From contig CAYXBA010000003.1 of NCBI GenBank assembly GCA_964463135.1, forward strand, positions 62,001-126,000: a stretch of DNA of 64,000 nt. Reading direction: 5' to 3'. The position numbers and the translations under genes were made by a program. Below the pieces are notes generated by a model. The model was not told where the DNA came from. It was given only the letters and a program-made list of their open reading frames with translations, and made no database searches. Of the stretch, positions 43,154-51,418 are shown one piece after another. Every line of letters begins with the position of its first letter. Within the stretch, counting starts at the first letter, position 1. Origin of the DNA: UBA6898 sp964463135 (lineage in GTDB: Bacteria > Nitrospirota > Thermodesulfovibrionia > Thermodesulfovibrionales > UBA6898).

Positions 43154-43916
43154 GGTATTCCTCTATTCCTGTTGCATGCTTCAGTCTTTCGTAGAGCATC
43201 GGCGCCATCTGCATGAGATTGACCGTGTCTTCACGATTGTAGCAGATCAGGCGTTCAAGAGCTTCAGAAGAGCCTGCCCTGGCCTGCTCCCACATTTTGA
43301 CCGCATCATACCCGTCGAGCCCCTGCACGGATTCATCCCGGCGAATGCCGAAGTCGCCTTCAAGCTTCTTCAGTCCTCCCCGGATACCGAGCCTCTTGGC
43401 CGCAAAACAGAGATCAAAATGGGGCATGGGGAACTCTATGCCGCGAAAGGTCTGCTGCAGAAAAGGGACATCAAAGGCTGCACCGTAGAAGGTGACCAGA
43501 CACTTATAGTTGCGGAGTTCCTTATTGAGGATCTCCGTAGTAAGGTTCTCTCCCCTGACAAAACACTTATAGTCAAATCCGTCATAGAGCCCAACCACGG
43601 TAGCATAGCCGCCGCTGCTGGGCTGCAGACCGTTCGTCTCGATATCCAGACAGACCGTTTCCGCCCTGAACGTTTCAAAGAGCCGCCACTGCTCACGACG
43701 CTGCACTGTCCTGTTGAAATAACCTGCATTGCGCGCCTTCAGTTCAGATTGAAAACGGAAGAGACTCTCGTCAAAGAGCCTCTTCCGTTCAGAACTGAAT
43801 ATCTGCAGATCCTCCGCATGAATGAAGTCACCCCATGTCAGGACGCCTTCCTTCCAGAGCTTTTGCTCTTTCTTCTCGCCAATACCGTCAAGGATGCAGA
43901 AACTGTTTTCTATCAT
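43134..43916 (-). CDS. RNase H-fold exonuclease, YprB-like
   Basis: A 260-aa protein with an N-terminal helix-hairpin-helix-like motif (LDGIGEKKEQKLWKEG) and a DEDD exonuclease domain: VCLDIETNGL, FYGAAFDVPFL, PHFDLCFAAKRL and ICYNREDTVNL. It matches the ribonuclease H-like YprB family, thought to act in nucleic acid repair or turnover. xerD overlaps its 3' end and the tetraheme cytochrome gene ends 3 bp upstream. Confidence 0.87.
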   Translation of the reverse strand: MIENSFCILDGIGEKKEQKLWKEGVLTWGDFIHAEDLQIFSSERKRLFDESLFRFQSELKARNAGYFNRTVQRREQWRLFETFRAETVCLDIETNGLQPSSGGYATVVGLYDGFDYKCFVRGENLTTEILNKELRNYKCLVTFYGAAFDVPFLQQTFRGIEFPMPHFDLCFAAKRLGIRGGLKKLEGDFGIRRDESVQGLDGYDAVKMWEQARAGSSEALERLICYNREDTVNLMQMAPMLYERLKHATGIEEYLACGVA

Positions 43917-43919
43917 TCA

Positions 43920-44486
43920 TTACTTCTTTCCCGGTGCAGAAGGAGTTGATGCCGGCGCAGACGACTTCCGCTCATCCATACTGCTGAATATCTTCATGTT
44001 CTTTGCTGAAGACGGGTCAACCTTCGAGCTGTGGCACATGCCGCAGAACTCTCCCATTTTCGCACCGCGGGCGGTGTCCACCCGGAGATACTTGTAGTTC
44101 GGGTTGGACGGATGAGGATCATGACAGCCTACGCACTCAAGTTTGCCCTCTCTCAAAAGCATATCAGGGACGTTTGCCACTTTGGCGTTGGGCGATACAT
44201 TGATCGGGTGGCTGTGATTTGCGGAAATGGGAGCAATGCCCATGCCGCCCTTTTCTATGGTCTCATGGCATCCGAGACAGAGCGCCGTAGTGCCTGAAAA
44301 AGACTGCTTTGTTCTCGGATTGATTGCTTTCTTGTTGGGATCCACCGCAAAAATAAGCTCACCTTTTGCTGTATGGATGCCATGGCAGCCGACACAGTTC
44401 AGGCCGTCATGCGCTCCGGCAGCAAAGGCAAATACCGGCACTGCAAGAAAAATGATGCACACCCCCAAAACCCTCAACAAACCCAT
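43920..44486 (-). CDS. Periplasmic tetraheme c-type cytochrome
   Basis: A 188-aa exported protein with a signal peptide ending FAFAAG and four CxxCH heme sites: CVGCH, CLGCH, CVGCH, CGMCH. The layout (CVGCHGIHTAKGEL, then CVGCHDPHPSNPNYKYL) resembles doubled-CXXCH cytochromes. It probably shuttles electrons in the periplasm. AAGGAGGAG precedes the ATG. The C-terminus after the last heme is a short Ser/Ala/Pro tail. Confidence 0.92.
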   Translation of the reverse strand: MGLLRVLGVCIIFLAVPVFAFAAGAHDGLNCVGCHGIHTAKGELIFAVDPNKKAINPRTKQSFSGTTALCLGCHETIEKGGMGIAPISANHSHPINVSPNAKVANVPDMLLREGKLECVGCHDPHPSNPNYKYLRVDTARGAKMGEFCGMCHSSKVDPSSAKNMKIFSSMDERKSSAPASTPSAPGKK

Positions 44487-44516
44487 AAACGTCTCCTCCT
44501 TGAAATAAGTTTATTT

Positions 44517-44536
44517 ATTATACTGAATGGCGCCAT
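44517..44536 (-). promoter_or_regulatory. Promoter -10 and palindrome before the tetraheme cytochrome
   Basis: On the minus strand TATAAT (44517-44522) lies 30 bp before the ATG at 44486. The perfect 10-bp palindrome ATGGCGCCAT (44527-44536) sits just upstream, in the spacer, where a repressor could bind. No strong -35 is visible, which suggests activation. Confidence 0.45.
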
Positions 44537-44590
44537 GATCTTGCCATTAATTCTCCCCATAGGGCAAGGATATCTCCGCCGGCACCCTGG

Positions 44591-45310
44591 TCACCTTCCA
44601 TCTCCATACATTGCACTTACCTCTGCCGTATAAGTACCGTCAGTATTATAGATAAACAGCGGCTTTTCGATCTTGACGCCCGGCTTGGCCTCCTTGACCG
44701 CTTCGATCATGACTATTTTAGACTCTGCGCCGGCATCATTATGAACAAATCTGATGCGTTTCGGCTCAAGCCTGAAAAGCCTGAGGGAAGCGACAGCATC
44801 CAGAAGCCGTTCAGGGTGATAGATCATAAAAAAACGGCCTTTTGACTTGAGCAGGTGCGAAGCAGCTGCTGCAAGCTCGCCAAACTGCAGAGCCAGTTCA
44901 TGGCGCGCAATTGACCGCTCCTGGCCAACGCTCAATTTTCCGGTCGTCGGCTTTCTGAAGGGAGGGTTTGACACAACGAGATCCTGAATCATAGGTTCAA
45001 AATTCTCTTTAAGGTGCCTGATGTCCGATAGCACGGCTGTTACCCTGTCGTCAAGATGATTGATGGCGATATTCTTCACGGCCAGGCGGTGGAGCGACTC
45101 CTGCAATTCAACAAGGGTAACGTTGGCCTTAGGATATTTTCGCGCGAGGAGCAGACCTATGATCCCTGATCCGGTTCCAAGATCAGCTATATGCCGGGCA
45201 TACCGCATGTCAGCAAAGCTGTATAGGAGAACAGCATCAACAGAAAAGCGGTACCCGTCCCTGTTCTGATAGATCTTGATGTCCCGGATGCCGTCAAGCG
45301 TTGTTTCCAT
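44591..45310 (-). CDS. trmN6: tRNA1(Val) adenine-37 N6-methyltransferase-like
   Basis: A 239-aa SAM-dependent methyltransferase: LGTGSGIIGLLLARK (motif I), VELQESLHRLAVKNI (motif II) and DLVVSNPPF (adenine-type NPPF catalytic motif). The start GIRDIKIYQNRDGYRFSVDAVLL is the conserved TrmN6/YfiC N-terminus. The gph stop overlaps its start by 1 bp. Confidence 0.88.
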   Translation of the reverse strand: METTLDGIRDIKIYQNRDGYRFSVDAVLLYSFADMRYARHIADLGTGSGIIGLLLARKYPKANVTLVELQESLHRLAVKNIAINHLDDRVTAVLSDIRHLKENFEPMIQDLVVSNPPFRKPTTGKLSVGQERSIARHELALQFGELAAAASHLLKSKGRFFMIYHPERLLDAVASLRLFRLEPKRIRFVHNDAGAESKIVMIEAVKEAKPGVKIEKPLFIYNTDGTYTAEVSAMYGDGR

Positions 45311-45951
45311 TATGACCTGCCGCTCAATAATGCAGGGATTTCGGAGAAGCTCTCGATAAAACTATCGGCACCCTGAAGAAGCCTGACATCGCGGAACCCA
45401 TAGGTCACGGCACAGGTACTCGTACCTGCCGCCTTGCCGGCCTCAATATCAAAGTTGCTGTCTCCAATGATCATTGTTTCACGGGGCCCACATGACAACA
45501 CCTGCATAGCTTTCAGGAGAGGAGCAGGAGATGGTTTTTTCGCACCAGCGCTGTCGCTGCCGAATACAAGATCAAAATACGTCAGCAGACCCAGCCGCTG
45601 AAGAACTTCCCTTGAGAGGGACTCCCGCTTGTTTGAGACAACGGCCTTTTTATAATCGCATAGGCCGGCAAGGGTCTCGGTCACACCCGGATAAGGCCTT
45701 GTATGGTCGATCAGGTGGGACGAGTAATAGTCCATGAACCTGTCGAGCATACCCGAGTGCATGTCATGGCGCTCCGGGCCGAGAAGGTTTTCTATCAGTT
45801 TCGTGATCCCTTCGCCCACAAGCTGTTTCGTCTGTTTGGCGGTCAGCTTCTCAAGACCGCTCGGCTCTAATGCGAAATTCAGCGCATTGGTGAGGTCAAC
45901 ACTCGAATCAACCAGCGTTCCGTCAAGATCAAAAATGATCAGTCTTATCAT
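45310..45951 (-). CDS. gph: HAD hydrolase, phosphoglycolate phosphatase-like
   Basis: A 213-aa HAD superfamily phosphatase: nucleophile motif FDLDGTLVDSSVDL, cap domain, VVSNKRESL (motif II), KKPSPAPLLKAM and IIGDSNFDIEAGKAAG (motifs III/IV). It matches Gph-type enzymes that remove 2-phosphoglycolate, although pyrophosphatase-type HADs look similar. It leads a two-gene unit with trmN6. Confidence 0.88.
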   Translation of the reverse strand: MIRLIIFDLDGTLVDSSVDLTNALNFALEPSGLEKLTAKQTKQLVGEGITKLIENLLGPERHDMHSGMLDRFMDYYSSHLIDHTRPYPGVTETLAGLCDYKKAVVSNKRESLSREVLQRLGLLTYFDLVFGSDSAGAKKPSPAPLLKAMQVLSCGPRETMIIGDSNFDIEAGKAAGTSTCAVTYGFRDVRLLQGADSFIESFSEIPALLSGRS

Positions 45952-46183
45952 AGGATATCGATTATACCGGAATCCTCTGCTTACTTTCAGTCGAATTGCC
46001 CGGTTTCAAAACTTCCTAACTATTAAGTTATAGGTATATTTTATTAGTAAATCACAATTATAGTTATGGTAATATTTTCATGTCTTATACATTTGCGTTT
46101 CAGGACAGGAAGGAGGCTGTCAGCATAATTGCCGCATTTTCTGCATCGATCGTAAAGAAAAATATCAGGTACAGGGGGAACAA
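45952..46183. other. AT-rich intergenic region before the one-heme protein gene
   Basis: A 232-bp divergent region. The segment 46015-46078 is strongly AT-rich and includes TATAGT- and TATGGT-like elements, so promoters for both flanking genes probably lie here. A 35-codon frame (46080-46187) overlaps the next ATG by 4 bp but has no ribosome binding site. I do not call it a gene. Confidence 0.4.
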
Positions 46184-47317
46184 ATGAAAAAGCTTTTGAT
46201 TGTTCTTTTGGCAGTTGCAATCATAGCGGGAGGATATCTCGCTTTCACCGCATCAGGGCTTTCTGTCACGTCCAGTGTCCTTGCATCAAAAAAGAACTAT
46301 GCGGCAACCATGTATGTTGCCGGCATGGGAGGCCACTTTGCCAAGGCTGAGATCACTATCGACCCAAACAATGCTGATGACCCGATCAAGGTAACAGGCC
46401 TCGACAGGGTTGTGATCGGCGACAAGACAACGCATCCGACGCATGATGCCCGCGTCGACGTGAACGATCCGAACACCCTCTTCTGGTCAACCTATACCCT
46501 CGACCCGAACAAGAAGATGCATGTTGGAAAGTCGGACCTCAAGACCGGCAATGTGATAATGGATGTTGCCCTCGACCCGGACAAGAGAGCTCCGGGAGAA
46601 AAGCCGCCCTTATATTGCGCATCCGGCCAGTCGAAGATGAATTATATGCCTGTCTTCATGGGTTCTGAGGGCTTCATCGATGTCTTTGACAAAAAGACCC
46701 TGAAGCACAAACACCGCATGTTTGTGAGTGATATCGGCTATGCGCTCGGCTCTTATGTATTTGTTCACGGCATCAACTCCAATGACATGAAGAAGTTCAT
46801 CATCTCGATAAATCAGAAGGGCGAGGACGGCAAGGCGAACGGCAAGGTGGACTTCATCCTCGTTGACCTGCCCTCTCTCGAAAAAGGCAAATGGAAAGTG
46901 CTGAAGAAAAATACCCTTACCGGAGAGCCGGGCAAAACGATCACCTTCAGGCAGTTCTTCAGCAAGAATGACAAATATATCTTCGAATCTGCCGGAGACC
47001 GCTTCTGGCTTATTGATGCCAAAACGCTCAAACTTGTCGATGAAAAGATGACGGTCGGGCAGAATCACGATGCAATGCCGACCAGGGACGGAAAATATGC
47101 CGTACTGACGCTCAGGACGAACACAGAAGGCTGCGACGCTGACGGCAAGGCTATCCCTGGCAAGACCATTACTGATGGAACACTCCAGATCTACGATGTT
47201 GAAGCCAAAAAGATCGTCGGTAAGCCTGTATCCGTCTGCGTAGACTGCCATAAGGGCATCGGTCTTGGCGACAAGAGCGCTGTCCTCTGCGGTATAGACG
47301 GCAACTGGAAAAAATAG
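46184..47317 (+). CDS. Membrane-anchored or exported propeller-like protein with one C-terminal heme c site
   Basis: A 377-aa protein with an N-terminal hydrophobic helix (about residues 3-25) that could be a signal or anchor. Repeated strands such as NTLFWSTYTLDPNK, HRMFVSDIGYALGSYVFVHG and YIFESAGDRFWLIDAKTL suggest a beta-propeller. A single CxxCH lies near the C-terminus in SVCVDCHKGIGLG. It is probably a periplasmic electron-transfer or sensor protein. AGGGGG precedes the ATG. I recognise no named family. Confidence 0.8.
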   Translation: MKKLLIVLLAVAIIAGGYLAFTASGLSVTSSVLASKKNYAATMYVAGMGGHFAKAEITIDPNNADDPIKVTGLDRVVIGDKTTHPTHDARVDVNDPNTLFWSTYTLDPNKKMHVGKSDLKTGNVIMDVALDPDKRAPGEKPPLYCASGQSKMNYMPVFMGSEGFIDVFDKKTLKHKHRMFVSDIGYALGSYVFVHGINSNDMKKFIISINQKGEDGKANGKVDFILVDLPSLEKGKWKVLKKNTLTGEPGKTITFRQFFSKNDKYIFESAGDRFWLIDAKTLKLVDEKMTVGQNHDAMPTRDGKYAVLTLRTNTEGCDADGKAIPGKTITDGTLQIYDVEAKKIVGKPVSVCVDCHKGIGLGDKSAVLCGIDGNWKK

Positions 47318-47326
47318 CTGCGATCA

Positions 47327-47362
47327 GCAGACAATGCAGCGTGAGCGCGCTGCATTGTCTGC
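47327..47362 (+). terminator. Perfect 15-bp hairpin after the one-heme protein gene
   Basis: GCAGACAATGCAGCG (47327-47341) pairs perfectly with CGCTGCATTGTCTGC (47348-47362) across a 6-nt loop. It starts 9 bp after the stop codon. The following TTCTTC is only moderately T-rich. Confidence 0.72.
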
Positions 47363-47473
47363 TTCTTCATCTCCCCGAACATTTATTCGTTTCAATGCTT
47401 CCTCCTCTCTAATCACCTCAGGATGTAATAGCTCCGGATATGATAGAATCTAAGAAATCGGGGGAGGAACCAT

Positions 47474-48562
47474 ATGATCATCGGCATACCGAAAGAGATC
47501 AAAAAAGAAGAATTCCGCGTTTCGGTCACGCCATCCGGGGCCAGAGAACTCAGGCAGGCAGGCCACACCATCCTGATAGAGACCGGAGCAGGCACGGGCA
47601 GTGGTTTTCCGGATGATGAATATCTCCAGGCTGATGCGGATGTCATAGACAAAGAAGCGCTGTTTGCCAAGGCCGATCTCATTGTAAAGGTAAAAGAACC
47701 CCTGGACTCAGAATATGATCTTTTGACGTATGGCCAAGCGCTCTTCACTTACCTGCATCTTGCACCAAACCGGGAACTGACCGAAATTCTCCTGAAAAAG
47801 AATATTGCGGCCTTTGCCTATGAAACGTTGGAAACGAGGGGTATTCTTCCTCTGCTTATACCGATGAGCGAGGTTGCCGGAAGAATGGCGCCCCTTATGG
47901 GGGCATTCTTCCTCCAGAAGTTCCACGGCGGAACGGGCCTGCTTCCTTCAGGCATTGAAGGCGTAAGACCGGCGAAGGCGGTCATTCTTGGCGCAGGCGT
48001 TGTCGGCACGAATGCTGCACGCACGGCATCAGGCATTGGCATGGATGTGGTTGTGATGAACAGGGGCATTGAAAGACTACAGAAGATCGATGAGATGTTC
48101 ATGGGCAGGGTAAAGACGCTTGCACTTACCAGAGAAAATATTTTGCAGGAGATCGAAGATGCAGACATTGTAGTCGGCGCTGTACTCGTTCCCGGGGGGA
48201 AAACTCCGGTGCTGATCACCAGGGACATGCTCAAGACCATGAAAAAGGGGGCCGTGATCGTTGATGTAGCTATAGATCAGGGCGGCTGCGCAGAGACCTC
48301 CCGACCTTCGACACATGACAAGCCAATTTATGAGGTCGACGGTATCATCCACTATACAGTCGCGAATATGCCCGGAGCGTATCCAAGGACTTCTACTCTG
48401 GCGCTGACCAACGCAACCCTGCCTTATATAAAAATGCTCGCTGACAGGGGCATAAGCAAGGCAGCAGAAGATCCGATCCTCAGGACCGCATTGAATACGT
48501 ATCAGGGGAAGATCATACATCCGGTGATTGCTGCTACCATGAACGAAAACAAAAAGGGCTGA
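47474..48562 (+). CDS. ald: Alanine dehydrogenase
   Basis: NAD-dependent interconversion of alanine and pyruvate. The 362-aa protein shows IGIPKEIKKEEFRVSVTP with the substrate-binding Arg/Lys, KVKEPLDSEYDLL, YLHLAPNRELT, the NAD site LGAGVVGTNAART and VDVAIDQGGCAETSRPSTHD. GGGGGAGG precedes the ATG. The product pyruvate could feed the oxidoreductase encoded at 33-36 kb, if that enzyme uses pyruvate. Confidence 0.97.
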   Translation: MIIGIPKEIKKEEFRVSVTPSGARELRQAGHTILIETGAGTGSGFPDDEYLQADADVIDKEALFAKADLIVKVKEPLDSEYDLLTYGQALFTYLHLAPNRELTEILLKKNIAAFAYETLETRGILPLLIPMSEVAGRMAPLMGAFFLQKFHGGTGLLPSGIEGVRPAKAVILGAGVVGTNAARTASGIGMDVVVMNRGIERLQKIDEMFMGRVKTLALTRENILQEIEDADIVVGAVLVPGGKTPVLITRDMLKTMKKGAVIVDVAIDQGGCAETSRPSTHDKPIYEVDGIIHYTVANMPGAYPRTSTLALTNATLPYIKMLADRGISKAAEDPILRTALNTYQGKIIHPVIAATMNENKKG

Positions 48563-48580
48563 CCATCTGGCCAGCCCTTT
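48553..48580 (-). terminator. Terminator of the ATP synthase operon, overlapping the end of ald
   Basis: AAAGGGCTG (48553-48561) pairs with CAGCCCTTT (48572-48580). On the minus strand the stem is followed by TT, G and TTTT, as in an intrinsic terminator for atpC. The plus-strand ald stop lies inside the stem, so the hairpin may serve both genes. Confidence 0.75.
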
Positions 48581-48603
48581 CAAAAACAAAGCAGGAAAAA
48601 TAC

Positions 48604-49017
48604 TTATTTCATCTTTTTGACTTCTGCCACCTGCATCCTTGTCACGGCCCGCTCGATGGCAAGTTCTGCGCGCCTGAAATCGATCTCTTCCGCCTTCTTG
48701 AGCCGTTCTTCAGCCCTCTTCATGGCTGCCTTGGCACGCTCGATATCAATATCATCAGACCGCTCAGCGCTGTCAGCAAGGATCATCACCTTGTCGGCAC
48801 CTACCTCTGCATAACCCCAATTCACAAAGAATATCTTCGTCTCATTGCCCGCTTTGCACGTGAGCATGCCGATCTTGAGAACTGTGACAAAGGGCACATG
48901 GCCCGGCAGAACACCAAATTCTCCCTCACTGCCGGCTGCTGTTACTTCATCTATCTCTTCGCTGAAGACAAGGCCTTGCGGCGTCACTATCTCAAGAAGA
49001 AGTTTTCCTTCAGTCAT
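48604..49017 (-). CDS. atpC: ATP synthase F1 epsilon subunit
   Basis: A 137-aa subunit: TPQGLVFSEEIDEVTAAGSEGEFGVLPGH-type beta-sandwich (EFGVLPGHVPFVT is clear) and a C-terminal two-helix segment (DDIDIERAKAAMKRAEERL). The ATG at 49017, 2 bp after the atpD stop and with GAGGT upstream, was chosen over a frame extension. Last gene of the operon. Confidence 0.96.
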   Translation of the reverse strand: MTEGKLLLEIVTPQGLVFSEEIDEVTAAGSEGEFGVLPGHVPFVTVLKIGMLTCKAGNETKIFFVNWGYAEVGADKVMILADSAERSDDIDIERAKAAMKRAEERLKKAEEIDFRRAELAIERAVTRMQVAEVKKMK

Positions 49018-49019
49018 TA

Positions 49020-50441
49020 TTACCTCGACCATCCGAGCTTCCGCGCATTCTCTTCAACTTCCTCGATGCCGCCGCACATGTAGAAGGCCTGCTCAGGCAC
49101 ATCATCATACTGCCCTTCAACAACAGCCTTAAAGCCCCTGATGGTATCTTCAACCTTAACGTATTTCCCGGGTCTGCCGGTAAAGACCTCAGCAACGCTG
49201 AAGGGCTGGCTCAGGAACCTCTGGATCTTTCTGGCCCGTGAAACGATCAATTTGTCGTCCTCGGAAAGTTCTTCCATACCAAGGATCGCGATGATGTCCT
49301 GGAGTTCCTTGTATCTCTGCAGTATCTTCTGCACGCTTCGCGCTACGGCATAGTGCTCATCACCGATTACCTTGGGGTCAAGGATCCGTGAAGTTGAGTC
49401 CAGCGGGTCAACCGCAGGATAGATGCCAAGCTCCGAGATCTGACGTGAAAGAACAACAGTCCCATCAAGGTGGGTAAATGCGGTTGCAACCGCAGGGTCG
49501 GTCAAGTCGTCTGCAGGGACGTAGATCGCCTGCATGGACGTGATAGCGCCTTTCTTGGTGGTTGTGATACGCTCCTGAAGTATGCCCATGTCAGTACCAA
49601 GAGTCGGCTGGTATCCGACAGCAGAAGGCATTCTGCCAAGAAGAGCTGAAAGTTCAGCGCCTGCAAGCGTGTATCTGAAGATATTATCGATAAAGATAAG
49701 AACGTCCTGGCCCTCATCCCTGAAATACTCTGCTGCGGTAAGCGCTGTCAATGCAACTCGCGCTCTTGCTCCGGGCGGCTCATTCATCTGGCCGTAGATG
49801 AGCGAAACTTTTTCAAGAACGCCCGAGTGCTTCATTTCACCATACAGGTCATTACCTTCACGGGTTCTTTCTCCAACACCCGCAAAGACCGAGACGCCGC
49901 CGTGCTTCATGGCGATATTATGGATCATCTCCATGATAACAACGGTCTTGCCTACGCCTGCACCACCGAACATGCCCATCTTGCCGCCTCTGACGAACGG
50001 GACAAGAAGGTCAAAGACCTTAACGCCGGTCTCGAAAACCTGTGTGACCGGCTCCTGAGCTGAAAAATCCGGTGCAGCTCGGTGAATGGGAAGCCGTTTC
50101 TCGGACTTGACCGGACCCAGCTTATCAACAGGGTCTCCTACAACGTTCAGGATCCTCCCGAGGGCGCCCTTGCCTACCGGGACAGTGATCGGCAGTCCCG
50201 TGTCCACTGCAGCCATGCCCCGGACAAGGCCGTCTGTCGCCTGCATAGCGATCGTCCTGACCTTATTATCGCCAAGGTGTGAAGCAACCTCAAGTGTGAG
50301 ATCAAAATCAGGGATGCCTTTTGATGCATCACCCTTCTGCTCGACCTTTACGGCGTTCAGGATATCGGGCATCTTGCCTTCGAATTCGACGTCGACGACA
50401 GCGCCGATAACCTGAGAAATCTTTCCTATATTGTTGCTCAT
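49020..50441 (-). CDS. atpD: ATP synthase F1 beta subunit
   Basis: Catalytic subunit of 473 aa. Walker A GGAGVGKTVVIMEMI, the catalytic Glu in GVGERTREGND, Walker B VLIFIDNIFRYT and the signature PAVDPLDSTSRIL are intact. It forms the catalytic sites with alpha on the cytoplasmic face. Confidence 0.99.
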   Translation of the reverse strand: MSNNIGKISQVIGAVVDVEFEGKMPDILNAVKVEQKGDASKGIPDFDLTLEVASHLGDNKVRTIAMQATDGLVRGMAAVDTGLPITVPVGKGALGRILNVVGDPVDKLGPVKSEKRLPIHRAAPDFSAQEPVTQVFETGVKVFDLLVPFVRGGKMGMFGGAGVGKTVVIMEMIHNIAMKHGGVSVFAGVGERTREGNDLYGEMKHSGVLEKVSLIYGQMNEPPGARARVALTALTAAEYFRDEGQDVLIFIDNIFRYTLAGAELSALLGRMPSAVGYQPTLGTDMGILQERITTTKKGAITSMQAIYVPADDLTDPAVATAFTHLDGTVVLSRQISELGIYPAVDPLDSTSRILDPKVIGDEHYAVARSVQKILQRYKELQDIIAILGMEELSEDDKLIVSRARKIQRFLSQPFSVAEVFTGRPGKYVKVEDTIRGFKAVVEGQYDDVPEQAFYMCGGIEEVEENARKLGWSR

Positions 50442-50472
50442 GCGTGTACCCCCGGGTATAGAGTCATTAAAT

Positions 50473-51342
50473 TTATCCTTTCAGAGCCTCGACGCCGCCC
50501 ACGATGTCCATAAGCTCTTTCGTGATCGTCGCCTGGCGTGCCTTGTTGTACTGAAGCGAAAGTTTCAGGATCATCTCATTTGCGCTCTTGGTGGCATTCT
50601 CCATTGCAGACATCCTGGCAGCCTCTTCTGATGCCTGAGACTCAAGGAGCGCCCTGAAAATCTGTATTTCTACATTTTTCGGGACCAGCCTGCTGAAGAT
50701 CTCTTCTTTTGTCGGCTCATAGACGAAATTGAAGACCGGCAGCACATCTTCTGCCGCTACAATAGGCGCAAGAGGAAGAAGCCGGGTGATCGTGATCTTC
50801 TGGGCAACCACTGACTTGAATTCGTTATACACAACAATGACCTCATCAACCGTCTCATTGGTGTAGTTTTCGATGATATCACCAGCGATCTCCTGTGCGT
50901 TTGCATATGAGATCTTTCCGGAGATGCCGGTCCAGGAATTCCTGAGTTCGACGTTCCTTCTCTTGAAATAGTCCTTTGCTTTTCTGCCGACAGCGCTGAT
51001 CGTCACATTGAACCCGTCAGCCCTGAGTTCAGCAATATGCAGTGACGCGGCCTTAAGGATATTGGTATTGAAGGCACTGCAGAGCCCGCGGTCGCTGGTG
51101 ATAACAAAGACCTCTATGTTCTTTCTCGGCCTCACCGCAAGGAGAGGATGGACTTCGCTTTCGATGCCGCCTGCAAGACCGGAGAGAATTGCACTCATCC
51201 GTTCAGCGTATGGCCTGAGCTCAAACATCCTCTGCTGCGCTTTCCTGAACTTTGCAGCTGCGACCATCTTCATGGCCTTGGTGATCTTGCTGGTGCTCTG
51301 GACCGCCTTTATTCGTCTCTTTATATCGCGTAATGTCGCCAT
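50473..51342 (-). CDS. atpG: ATP synthase F1 gamma subunit
   Basis: Central stalk rotor subunit of 289 aa. The conserved N-terminal helix LRDIKRRIKAVQSTSKITKA and the C-terminal signature SEEAARMSAMENATKSANEM are present, along with VITSDRGLCSAFN. Between it and atpA lie 76 bp holding a heptamer array. Confidence 0.97.
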   Translation of the reverse strand: MATLRDIKRRIKAVQSTSKITKAMKMVAAAKFRKAQQRMFELRPYAERMSAILSGLAGGIESEVHPLLAVRPRKNIEVFVITSDRGLCSAFNTNILKAASLHIAELRADGFNVTISAVGRKAKDYFKRRNVELRNSWTGISGKISYANAQEIAGDIIENYTNETVDEVIVVYNEFKSVVAQKITITRLLPLAPIVAAEDVLPVFNFVYEPTKEEIFSRLVPKNVEIQIFRALLESQASEEAARMSAMENATKSANEMILKLSLQYNKARQATITKELMDIVGGVEALKG

Positions 51343-51380
51343 TATTATTCCTTACTCATGTCTTTGGTGATTTTCATGTT

Positions 51381-51415
51381 GTTACTCATCACTGATTACC
51401 CATCACCCATTACGG
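51381..51415. repeat. Heptamer-periodic array between atpA and atpG
   Basis: Five consecutive 7-bp units: GTTACTC, ATCACTG, ATTACCC, ATCACCC, ATTACGG. The array ends 3 bp from the stop of the minus-strand atpA gene, inside the operon. Confidence 0.85.
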
Positions 51416-51418
51416 CCC

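Noticed and set aside
42885..43949. 354-codon open frame on the plus strand opposite xerD and the YprB-like gene
   Set aside because: Spans two well-supported genes on the other strand; composition is that of an antisense frame.
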